Below, piece by piece: positions 48,112-59,600 of a stretch of DNA of 64,000 nt; position 1 is the first letter of the stretch, and every line of letters starts with the position of its first letter. Origin of the DNA: Daldinia sp. FL1419 (lineage: Eukaryota; Ascomycota; Sordariomycetes; Xylariales; Hypoxylaceae); the NCBI GenBank assembly GCA_025201765.1, contig MU623344.1:186001-250000 (forward strand). Reading direction: 5' to 3'. The notes beneath the pieces are model-generated. The model ran no database searches. It was not told the origin of the DNA and saw nothing but the letters and a program-made list of their open reading frames with translations. A program made the position numbers and the translations under genes.

Positions 48112-49189
48112 GTCCTTAGGCCTTCGGTTGTATGTGGAAACCTTACCTAGCTGCCTTTCCGGCGTCTCGCGGCTGTGTTGTATATACACATGTATGTACG
48201 TGTTGACAATTCACCTGCGCGGTGGCGACGGTCTTATACGAAAGACCATCTACCCTTTTCTGCAAATACGGCGTTGGCAAGCTAGGCTTGCTTGTAACCT
48301 AGACATCAACAGTGTTATTTCCACTTTATTGAGTGGGTGGTATATATTAGGACAATATGATTGCGAACTTGTAGAAAGTAACCTCAGACGATTTGGTATT
48401 TGCCATTTTGAGAAAAGAGTTTTAAGGAATTTCGTATGCATACCTACCTACCTTTTATCAATTAATAGGTACCTACCTATCTAGCCTAAGATATCAAAGT
48501 CCAGATTACACACGTTATCAATATTGAAGCTTCAATCAACTGTTATCGGGGAGTACAGTACAATCTACCTCCCAACTCCCAGGCAACCGCGTTTAAACTT
48601 AAATAGAGTTTTAGCAACCCATTCTTTCACCCCTTATTCGGTGGCTGCGAAGCCCGAATGGTCACGGCGTAGCAGCACCCTTAGGTAGGGATAGAAATAA
48701 CTCCTCGAGGAGTTTTTCGAAGGGCTTGAGTTCGACCGGCGGGCAGGGCGACGGATTTGACCACTGTTGAACAAATGTCCGTCGGATCATCTCAAGTTAC
48801 GAGCTTTTTTTTTTTTCATTGCCATTCTTTTTATTTTATTTCTGTTTTTAAATTTCTAAAAGAAAATTGCCTATATTTCGTTCTCGGTTTCTATTTCCCT
48901 ATATCGCACGCGCGCACGCCTCCTTAAAATTTTATGTTGAGATGGCTATCGAATTTCATACAAATCGCCTCCGTCTTCTCCTCCTGCAAACTACAATCCT
49001 GGAAAGTTGACAACTAATTAATTGGAACGTCTACTTCAACACTGTATATTTGTTGATGTGGTCTGCGTATTAGTCGGCTTGTGAGGAGGAATTCGCGTAT
49101 TGAAGCTGGTGATGTATGAATTTTGGTGATAACTAAATCAGCATTCAAAGTGTCCTCCACGCGTAAAGGAGCTGATAAAGCTTTTGATA
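48112..49189. other. intergenic region downstream of the glutathione peroxidase gene
   Basis: The 3' UTR lies at the start. TAGGTACCTA-type motifs cluster at about 48438-48482, and a T-rich tract at 48805-48860. A 118-codon frame (48128-48484) begins just after the stop codon and contains no recognisable domain. Confidence 0.5.
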
Positions 49190-50230
49190 ATCTATAAGTC
49201 TTATAGATGACCACAAAATAGTAGTTTATATATAGCATTACTTCTATAGACAAGATAGGTATTTACCAGTAATGTCGATAAACTATACTAGGTTCGTAAC
49301 CCTTCTAGATGACAAGATTTTCCCAGCTGTCAGGGCTCTAGCCTGTGCTACATATAGAACAAAGGACTTGTTCTATATGTAGATGCCCTTAGCCATAGTT
49401 ATAGATAGGTTCCTCGCGGAATAACGAAGTTGTTTCCTTGCTTCCTGGTCCGCCTCGTGACACCAGCATGCAACCCAATGTCATCCAGAAGCCGATTCAA
49501 ACATCTAGAACAAGGCATTAGGTTGCTATTTATTGCTACGTAGTTCTTATAGCTAATCTAGAGGTCCTTGAGAAGTAACGAAGTTGCTTTAGTGCTTTAG
49601 CCCCTTCACGACAGGTGAAGATTTAGGTACATAACACAACTTTGGCTCTGACGAAATATTGATAACCTTCTGAGGCCCGAGAAAGTAGTCCTACTTCAAT
49701 ATCTCTGGTAAAATTTAACTTGGTGTCTATAAATAAGGATATCTAGAATGGGAATGTTCCTATTATTACCGATACTTATGAATATATAGGTAGCCTCATA
49801 GCGATCACCAAGATCAGTAATATATTTATATAGACCAAAGAATCGGTTCGTAGTTAATATAAACAGATATATCTATAAGATAGGTAAACATAGTCTATCA
49901 TTGATTTCGTTCCTCGCCCAGCTGGGCTCCATGCTCTACACCACGATTCTCGCTACTTACAGGTATTGCTATCACGAACAGACTAACTAGACTCCTTGAA
50001 AAGATTGTCTCCATCACAGAATGGTAGCGTATCAACTACATCCGACGGGCCTAATGTTCTAGCTTTCAAGATCTTAGATGTAAGATATCTAAAATAGAGA
50101 GCATACTCTGTATGCATAACACCATAGTTCATAGCTACCTAAGTAGTTTAGAGTATCTCGTGAAATGCGGAGTTGTTTCTATGCTTCTTGCTCTCGTCTA
50201 GTGACACCGGTGATCTACTTTCTTAAACAT
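49190..50230. repeat. patch of hairpins and three degenerate repeat copies, probable decayed mobile element
   Basis: Three related segments of 70-90 bases (49396-49465, 49541-49617, 50125-50216) each start TAGTT...TATAG or TAGTTCATAG and share a core resembling AACGAAGTTGTTTC, then GCTTC and a GTGACACC-type end (weakest in the middle copy). A perfect hairpin with 15-base arms and a 5-base loop lies at 49348-49382; smaller inverted repeats occur at 49190-49208 and 50101-50115. A minus-strand frame of about 50 codons (about 49708-49860) lies between the copies. No transposon protein is recognised. Confidence 0.5.
49348..49382. repeat. perfect inverted repeat, 15-bp arms, 5-base loop
   Basis: CTACATATAGAACAA pairs exactly with TTGTTCTATATGTAG across the loop AGGAC. 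It sits 14 bases before the first dispersed repeat copy. Confidence 0.95.
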
Positions 50231-52735
50231 ATTTAGATTTGCAATTATCACTATAAGATGTCAGACTTTATATCCTGTATTTGAATTTCATAATCTACTA
50301 CGGATCAAGCACTATGCCATCACCTGGCCCAAGAGGCTTAGGAAAGCAATGAACTGCAAGACACATCTTTACGACGATAAAAATTTCCGATTGAACGCGA
50401 CATTGTGGGAGAGCGACTTCTTTCTAGATACTCCCGTCCTATGGAAGACAGCACCAGCTGCCCAGGCGCATTGGTGCGCGATACGGGGACATTGGAATCT
50501 CCCCTTTCGCAGGGAAATACGCCTACCATGGCTTCCCAACTGAGAACACGCGAACTAAGGCGGATGATCGGAAGCAACGCTGTGTACTTCGTCGGAGCCC
50601 AATCCGCCGTATTCCTAATCACTATTCTAATAACAGGACGAAGGCATATCTCCGTTCCTCCTCAGCCATCACGCGCAATCTACTTCCAGGGGAGCCGCCA
50701 ACAAAAACGGGGAAAAGAAGCCAAAACTAGGATAAGAAAACGATTATCGTCGTCACCAACTTTCTACTTCGGACTTACATAGACACGGAGAGCGTCCGAC
50801 GCTGCGCGCGCGGACTGCGACTCCACTGGCGTTCAGGCAGGGCAACTCCAACGAAGCTCCCGAAAAAGCTCCAGTGATGCCTTCGCTCCGCTCCTTGCCA
50901 TGACACCGACAAGGGACCCGGCAAAAAAAGAAAGAAAACAGTGACGAGACAGATGCACCATGAATCCATTTTTTTTTTCTCGCCTCGTGCGCGCCATCCC
51001 ATCCTGTTCCCCATCCACTCCCTTGCAGGAAAGCCACGAGGGACCAAGAATAAAGGAATTAAGCAAAAAAGAACATGGCTGGCATCGTGGTAGTATGCGC
51101 AGCAAGCAAGCAAGTGGGGAGCTATTTTGGGAGTCTTGGCTCTGCGACGCCAACGACTAAAAGGACCAACGGTTGTAGCGAGAGAAAGAGAGAGAGCCAA
51201 ACTGTGGACCATAATTTCAAAAGGAAAAAAAAGAAAAAGAAAAAGAAAAAAGAAAAAAGAAAAACCCTTGACGGCGAGCCTCAAATTCATTCCTTCGAAA
51301 GCCTTCAACCCCAACCCACAGGCGTCAGCACCAAGCAAAAGAGGAAAGCAGGCAACACAAAAATGGAAATGTAGATAGCGCCATTAGAAGCAAGTAAGCT
51401 CAATTGTAAATTTTCCCTCTCTCTTTTGATCCCCGCCCTGTCCGAAACCGCCGTCGAGATGCTTTGAGCTCGCGAAATCCTACAAGCTTAGTCCGACGGC
51501 ACGACAAAAAAAAGGGATTTTTTTTTTATATCATCATAATCATTATGGCCGTCATCAAAAACAGGAATCATCACGGTACGGTTCGGCGATTCCATCGCCG
51601 TATGTAGTTCTTCAAGTGGGGTCTCATTTTTGGTGAAATCAGTTAGTTGGTTGCCTATTCTAAATAACTAAACATTTTCAAACCAAGCCAGGGGTTGTTA
51701 TTGTTATTGTTGTTGTTGCTGTTGTTGTTACTATTGCTGTTCTTAAAAGGTGAAAATACGGCCGCAAAGAGAGCGAAGCAAAACAACAACAGAAACATAC
51801 CGTTCCATTCCCCTTCCCCGATCCAAAACTATCTATCTTTTTGATCCTATCCGGGGTTTTCTCCGTGCCTGTTTTTAAACCCTTTTCCATCATGCGCAGC
51901 ATCGCCAGCCCGTACGACAGGAACAGTTTGGTTTAGTTGATCTGCATCCAGCACGCGCATGAACAAAAATCCTAAAGGAAAAAAAAAAAAAAAAACCGAC
52001 CCCAGATAAATCTCCAGTAAGTCCGGACTGGACGGAACAGAACAACAAAAGACCAAAAGGAACGCCGTATTGCCGTCATCGTTGGTTTGCTCGGGTTCGC
52101 CAAGACCTTTAGCGGTCTTATATATTATTATTATTATTATTACCTATTAACTATATGGAACTACCTAGGTATTGTACCTAAGTATTATTACATGCACGTA
52201 ACTATCCTCTAAAAAGGCCATGAACGCTACACATGTACGGCCGCGGCAAAACGCCCGAAGGATCAATAAGCAGGAGAGGAGAAAAAAAAAAGGCGAAAAA
52301 AAAAAAAAAGCAACCTCTCCTTTCTCTCGAAGGATGAGGTACTCCGCCACTCTCATTGGTGCACTTTCGCGACGCCGCATCTCCATCTTGGTCTACCTAA
52401 TCTGCTTTCGGTTTGGCGGGCGGCCCAGATTTAGCAGAACGTAGGAGAAAAGCTCCCATCGTCTTGGGCAAATGCAGTGCGGCGTGGGCTTGAGAGGTGC
52501 AGACTGGTCGAATTCGGCGAGGCCAAGGGCCCCGGGTGGAGCAGTAATAATAACAACAATAATAATAATAAAACAGGCACCCTCGACGATAGCAGGATAA
52601 CTCCAGTTATTCGAAGTATATCGATCCTACGGCTATTGCTTAGGCAGATAAGCTTCGGCATACAGAAACGTGGCGGCTGCGCTGTATTGTACTGTGCTGT
52701 CGAACATAGTCGAGCCCCTCTTCGTCGTGATGTCA

Positions 52736-52780
52736 ACACGCGCACACACACACACACACACACTCACACGCGCGCGCGCG
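52736..52780. repeat. alternating purine-pyrimidine (AC)n(CG)n tract
   Basis: About 45 bases of CA repeats running into CG repeats with one break (ACTCAC). The (CG)5-6 part plus the CA run is a strong Z-DNA-type sequence. Confidence 0.85.
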
Positions 52781-55700
52781 TTTTCTTTCTCTGCCCACTC
52801 ACAGGAAAATAGATTACGCCCCTTATACGACGGGTGAGATTGTGTAAACGCCATCGTGTCGCGTAGACGAGCTACTTCCAACCAAGCTAACGCCCTCATC
52901 CTCATCCTGCCCGTATAATGGTTGGTTAAACCACCAACTACTAAGATTTTGGGCGCGTTGGCAAGTAATAAGTATAAACTTTTTTTTTTTTTACACATAC
53001 TCTACCCCTGAAAATGGAGTCGCCAAGACGTCGAAGAGAGGTACCTTTTCCGTCTTTTCCAGCGACAGTTCTAAATCTAAGCGATAACGAGATGGCGCGA
53101 AGTAGGTCATGTGAGCTCCTCAAAGTAGATCTCACGAGAGACGTCCTCTAGTGAGCCTCTACTATCCCTCAAGACCTGAAACATCGGAATAAGTGCCAAG
53201 TTGCCCCCCAGAAGGAGTGGAATAATAGTTTCTTTCGTAGCTACATAGAATATACATGCTGGCTAGGATTGGAATCGAGGTACTTGGTTGATACTTGTGG
53301 AATCAAATGTTGGTATTCACTCTCCCCGTCGTAGATGTATCTAATAGCGAGGATAGACACATACCATGATAACTTAGTCTTAATTAGGAGTCGAGCAAAA
53401 TAGCGTCCATCTATCTCATTCCCTTTGCCACAAGATCCATGTCTCGGGTCCCCCCTTACAACACGGCTAGCCCAATGAGAGTAGGGACCTGCATCGGCTT
53501 CAAGTCATTCGTAGAGGCTATCATACCCGGTCTAGATAGCTTCGATGCTGGGGGCGTTGCAGATCGCACCCCACGATGGTCTTGGAGGTAGGAGGAAGGC
53601 AACAAGCAAATCTGCCGAAATGAAGAGACGCTATTTACGCCTTAGACTCGGTCGACATCGCGATCACGCAAAAGTCGCATCTGGTGAGCTAGGCCTGGGG
53701 TTATCCTTGTGCAGGCCGTCGACTATCGTATCCCGTAGGCTTGAAACATGCCTCTATAGCGGCGTGCTAGATAGTCTCATTGTTGGGTTCTTGATTTCAA
53801 GCTTCGGCCTACTCCGTGGCCGGGTCTAGTTCCTCTCGGCGGTGATGAAGACCGTAGGCAAGTAGGTAATTATTCAAATGCTTAGGCGGGTGCTAAACGC
53901 GCCTCGGTAGTCGCGCGGTCTATTAGATACTAATTAATTCATGCAAATCTTAACGATATGCCTTCCCTCACATGGTCATTGATCCGTATGTGGCTCGTCC
54001 GATATCTCGCCATGCTCTCCAATGTCAGTTTCAAGTCACCGAATAGACCTCGGCCGAGGCAGTAATCGTTGTATTACCCCGGGAACAATATACCGGGCCG
54101 AATGAGAAGATAGAGGCATATGTGATGTATGAAGGAGGCAAAGATGCAGGGGTGAGACTCAGTAGTAAGTAGCGAGGTTGTTACTTGTCAACGACGATAG
54201 TGCCAAGAATGTCTAAACTTGGTGTTCCCCAGGTTTTCGTTGCTGGTAAGAGTAACGGCGGACTGCCCGTAAGTGAATCCTAAATGCTACGTGCAATTGT
54301 AGAGATAGAGCCGGCCAGGCCCCCTTTGCGGACAGGACGGGTTGCTCGGTGCTTAATAGGAGTAAGGATCGCCAAAACCCTGAATTTGAGCTAGGGTCCG
54401 TTGCAGAGTAACGAGGCTGAGTGCTGAAAATGGTGTCTGAACTAGGCTCTCAGCTCCTTTGGCCTCGGCTAGCGCTTGCGGGCAAGGCGTCTAATCCAAC
54501 TCGCACACTGTACGTAGAATCATATGCGACAACATTCAAGGAGGAAAAGAAGAAAAAAGAGTTTATTTCGGCGCGGCGCGGCGCGCTTCGGTCCTTTCCG
54601 ATCATTAGGAATCTGCGAGCATCTGACAAATATCTCTGCATAGCTTAGAGAAAATCCATATCATCGGTCACCACGTATGGTAGTGTGTGACAAGGCGTTT
54701 GCATCGTTCAACAAGCGAGGACAAATTCAGCCACGTCCGTCTTCCGAGACGAATAGCATCGAAGCAGAGCCGAGCAGGTCAAAAGACCGTACGCCGCTCA
54801 CGATATCAACAATCCTCCAAAGTTTCGGAGGAAGAGCCGTGCATATGTTAGGTAGACAACAAATAGCGATAGCAAAGGTAGAAAGGGATCCTTGTTACAA
54901 GCCCAGACGAAAGTGGACTAACCGGAACGGCACATGCGGTTCTCGCGATGTAATGAGGCCGATAGGTAACATCTTCAAGGCGATAAAAATAAATACGACT
55001 GGGGGTCAGAAAGTTTACCCCATCTGCCGTGGACTGTGTTTCTACACTACACTCGCCTCCCCTGGTCGTCTGGGTACGGGATCATCACTTGCAGCTCTTG
55101 ACAGCGCTACCCCCGCGTTTACTTCAGGTCGGCCTGATACTGGCTGGCTCGCTCGAGTACTTGCGGATCGGCATTGTCTCAGACCATCTTGCTTAGTTGC
55201 TGTAAAATGCCCGGGTTGTTTAATCTCATTTGACAGGGGAACGGCACGCGACAAGGTGCTTATTTGCCAGCCGTGACTTGCGCGCAGCCGATTTTGACAC
55301 CTGAGCCGCTGAGAGAAGAAATTTGGAAGAGAGCTAGCTAGCTATCTGCAGAAAGGAAGGGCAAGGCCGCCGCGGCCGCAGGAGCAGGGAGATGGCATTC
55401 AACATTGGTCTACTAGATCGGCTTAACACCACACGTTTTGTATGGCAGACTAGGTATCTAAATGACCACGAGCCAGTCGGATTTATCAAGTGAGACAGCC
55501 TACTAATCCCGGTATCGATCGATTCCTTGTTAACTAACCAGTTTACACACCATTATTAATCTTCAATAAGGGTGAGTAAACTTGAAATAAGAAGTGATAA
55601 TAGTGGACAAGTACTTACACGTGAGACCCCCTAAAGAGCAAATCATTTATGTAGGGGTCATCTACATGCTTCTCTCCAATTGTGACGGCAGTGGATCTTT

Positions 55701-55995
55701 TTTGTCTGTCACAGCGCGCATAATGGTCCGTGATTCAGTAATAATCGACACCAGGGTCCACGATGTTCTATGAATAGAGTCAATGGCACGGACATAACGG
55801 AGCATGAGCCGCATCTGGGGCTCAATTAATGTGCTAGAATGAATCGAGGCGTGAGGTCATTTGAGAATTCCATCATAATGAGACGGTACCATATCAGCCT
55901 CAACTTTTCGTCGGAATAACGCGTGGGAATGAATCCTCTCACCTGAAGCTGTGGGTTTGCTATGCGGATTTGAGGCGAGCCCCGTACATAGGTAG

Positions 55996-56033
55996 TACAA
56001 GACAAGACAAGACAAGACAAGACGAGACGAGAC
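55996..56033 (+). repeat. GACAA/GACGA pentanucleotide tandem
   Basis: Four GACAA units followed by two GACGA units and a partial one, in gene-free DNA. Confidence 0.9.
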
Positions 56034-56669
56034 CTCGGGACCTTGCCAGCATATTACTAGCCACATCTTAATTTTATGCGTGCACATACATACCTATATA
56101 GGTACCTATGTAGTAGTCTGTAAGGTTAGCTGGTATGCGGTTGACAGATGCAAAGTGCACCTCCACATTTACTACCATAGCTACCTAGCTGTAAAGGGCC
56201 AGGGTGAGGGTTTAAGTGGTACCCGAGCGTGATGCAACGTTGCGTGATAACTTTGATTAATGGATAACCAATCAGGTTGAGGACTTGCAGATGGAAGGAT
56301 GAACTAGCTTGATTCGAGGGGTTCTTGGAGGAACTCATACCGAGATAAAACGGCTTGTTAGTTTTGAAGATGATTATTACTGTGTAGATTTGGTAGGTTT
56401 TTCCGAGTTGATTTGTTTCGTTTCTGGTAAAAAGTACGATTAGGCTTTGCTAACGATCGTATCATGGAATGGATCCAGCATGAAGTTCTCGTAAGATCTA
56501 AAAAAGATAGTTAACGCGTCTGTAAACACGAAACATCGTGGAGATGAAGGCTGTTTGGAAAGAAATAAGAATCAAGCAAGTAATAAGATCAAGTACTGCA
56601 ATCCTGGCGCGCAACCATGCTCGCAAGATCAGGAGAGGTCATGAGATGGACCGATATACGCTCTAATGC

Positions 56670-56696
56670 AATAAGTCCAATAAGTCCAATAAGTCC
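56670..56696 (+). repeat. AATAAGTCC 9-bp tandem, three exact copies
   Basis: Three exact 9-base units. Being a multiple of three, they keep a minus-strand frame open (GLIGLI-type repeat), which should not be taken as coding. Confidence 0.9.
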
Positions 56697-59600
56697 AATG
56701 CAGCCGTGCAGATAGTCAACGGCTCCAGAAGAAACGGCGGTTACTCGGCGCCGCCCAACCATTCCCGAATGCAGTCCGGGGTATCGACGAACAAGGCTCA
56801 TCGGTTTTTAGGACATATGTATATTCAGGGGATAGGGAGTGATGGAGTAAAAATAGGAGATTATTATTCTTTTTGTCTTCGACTATCAACTATCAGCCAA
56901 TCTCCAATTTCTTTTGTTCTTTGATGGCGATAAGCTTCGACTAAAATCGGAGATGCACTTGTAAGCCAGATATCAAACGTGAATGGTTGAACTACTTGCA
57001 GATCGAAGTTTAACGGCCGACGGGGTTAGCCCGGCGTTCAAGTTGGCGATCCTGACCCGACCTCTTGGAAACGTGTGTGTATCGATAAAGGAGGTAGATC
57101 TAGCGTCTGTGAGACGATCTGAGTGATTTTCAGTTTTCCCTTGTATGTACCAATTTCGTACCGTCTCTAGTTCACTCGTGTTTGATGAACAACAGGGCTC
57201 GACGATCATTTTTGTTTTGTTGAAGAGATCGTTTGTTACAGTCCAACGATTCATCTTTCATCACTTTAATCACAGAGGCTTGCTTTGATGCTTGATTTGA
57301 TGCTTGATGCTCGACGGGGAGTCTTATAAAATTACGCCGATTTCATTCATGCTCATGTAAAGTCTCGAGTCGGAGGTGATTGGACCAGCTTGCCTGACCT
57401 GCGCTGTGACATTCTCGGCGATTGAACGAACCGAAGCATGTTGGACAGAACGGGGGTTTATCTGTATGTATCTGTATGTAAAAGCGTGAAGCCACCAATC
57501 ACATGTTGGTTCGCTGACAGAATACGGTTAAGCCAATTGTGGGGGGAGCCAGGGTAGCTCTATGTATGTACTGCTCAGTAGTACTGTAGCAGTCGGTGAC
57601 TGAAAGGGTAAAGTCCGATATAGGTACAGGATAGCCCTGCGTGTATGATTGTTCGTACCTAGTGTAGGTACCTAGCATAGGTGCCCGGAGGTACAGCATT
57701 GGGTATAAGGTATATTATCTACCTACCTAGGTACCTAACCTATAAATGACAGGGGGATGTGTACCTAGGTATGTATGTAAGTTCTAAGTTCTGACTGAGC
57801 GAAGTCTTCCTTGCCGTCACAACCGCGTAGCCGACAGATTCGAGCCGATGTCTTTTAGTATATGCGGAACTGATATTCGTCTTATGTATAGTTAGACCGT
57901 TAAATTCTAAGGGATGGAAGCTATTCGGGACGAAGAACGAGGAATATTTATGGATACATAATATGGAAAGGATGTTTTATTAGTCGGTAGGATCATTTTA
58001 GCTTGTACAGATGCGTAAAAATAATATGAGATGATACCTACTAGCCTAGTAGCATGTATGTGCCATGGTCGCGCCTACTAACAATGGTACCTACTTGGGG
58101 ATAGACGCACTTTGAATTGCTTAAGGTTGCCATTAGCTCGTGTGGCTAGACTAAATGAGGTTTGGCGGACTTCGATGCAGGCTTCTTCGGCTCGTCTAGC
58201 GTCCAGCTAAGCTCTGTAAACTTAAGGTACTACTTTAGTTGCCTTTAGTTGCCTTTAGCTGCTTAAGGTGGTCGAATTCTCCCCGCTCTCTTCGTTCTCT
58301 ATCATTTGCATGCACATCTCGAACAATTACATATTATTCCCTTCCGAGAACCAATAAGAATTAGATTGTAAGATAAGAGAAATTGGTTACCCTACAGACC
58401 GAAGTCAAGATTAGTTAGGTGCATCCAATAAACGGATAACACTACTGAGTCCGTCATAGTTCCCGCCGTACTCTCGCCATAATCCATAATCCATACCTAC
58501 TCCGCTACTGCAATCGCCTACGATAGATGGGAAGCATGGGGAGAGCGCGGGAGAGAACATGGGCAAATGAATGTTTAAGCGTGGAACTGCCGCGGTCGCA
58601 CTTGGGGGAGAGGCATGTTACTTGATGCTCAGTTGACATGTGGTAAGTGGGTTGGGTTGAAGGGGACCACGGGACCCTGCGAGCTCTCTCCAGAGTCTCC
58701 CGCAACTCTGCCGATAGGCGTAGATACGAAAGCCGGAACCATAAAGTAATTAACTTTGTTTGAAGGGACCGGGAATGATGTCACTTGAATATGCGAGGTA
58801 CCGAGCGGAGCGGTAGGCAGAAGAAGTTTAGAGAGAGAGCAACATTTTTTTTTTTCGTGCAACACGGGATTCGCAAATTCTTCACGAGAAGCAGCAGTAC
58901 GGGTATAGAATGAGAGAGAATTTCGAGCGTGGGCTGGATGGTAGACTTAACGGCCAAGAAAGCTCGAATTGGAAGGCTTCGAGAACTCTGGAGGAATGAT
59001 TGGATTGTAGTATGTTGAAGTCACACTGCAGTTTACTCTGCTGGTTGCAATGCTTACATAGGTTTACACAATACATGTAGAAGATATTGGGGACGCTTAA
59101 GAATGCTTGGGGGGTGTCGCTCGACCTGCATCGAGGCGCCCTACGTACATACATACAAGCTTATACAGGCAGAGTAGGCTACGGAGTACAGAAGCAGCCA
59201 AGACAAATCTGTGTGAATTGTCAACTCTCGTCGGCAGACTTTGGTGCCAATTGTGCAACGGTCCATCTTGGCATTGGCATCGCCTCTGTCGTAGCGTAGT
59301 GTTATTCAGTACCGAGATGAGGATTCGTGGATTCTGGAGTTCGTTAGAAAGTCCTGACGAAGCTTCTCGATGGAGCATTAGCAATTGGAGTGTTGATTAA
59401 CATTCGTGCGGGTGACGGATAATGAACGATCTAGCTATACCCGTAACATCCGACCTTGTATTAGTAAATCGTCAAAATCTATCGTGGGTGTGTCTGCGCC
59501 TCTCCCTTCTATGCGTTCTTTGGCATGCGTTTATATGTAAGAAGATATGTAAGTGCCTGACATATTAAGTGCATACATAAGAGTAACCTGTGATACATTA

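Noticed and set aside
50528..50782. 84-codon frame with a strong ATG context and one hydrophobic segment
   Set aside because: The start context is good (ACCATGG), but there is no family resemblance and a Lys/Arg-rich low-complexity end from A-rich DNA; not enough support for a gene.
52477..52812. Overlapping frames through the AAT and AC repeats
   Set aside because: They are open only because trinucleotide and dinucleotide repeats lack stops (Asn and Thr-His runs).
54677..55276. 199-codon plus-strand open frame
   Set aside because: The longest frame in the distal region, but it has no recognisable motif and mixed residue content typical of non-coding GC-rich DNA.
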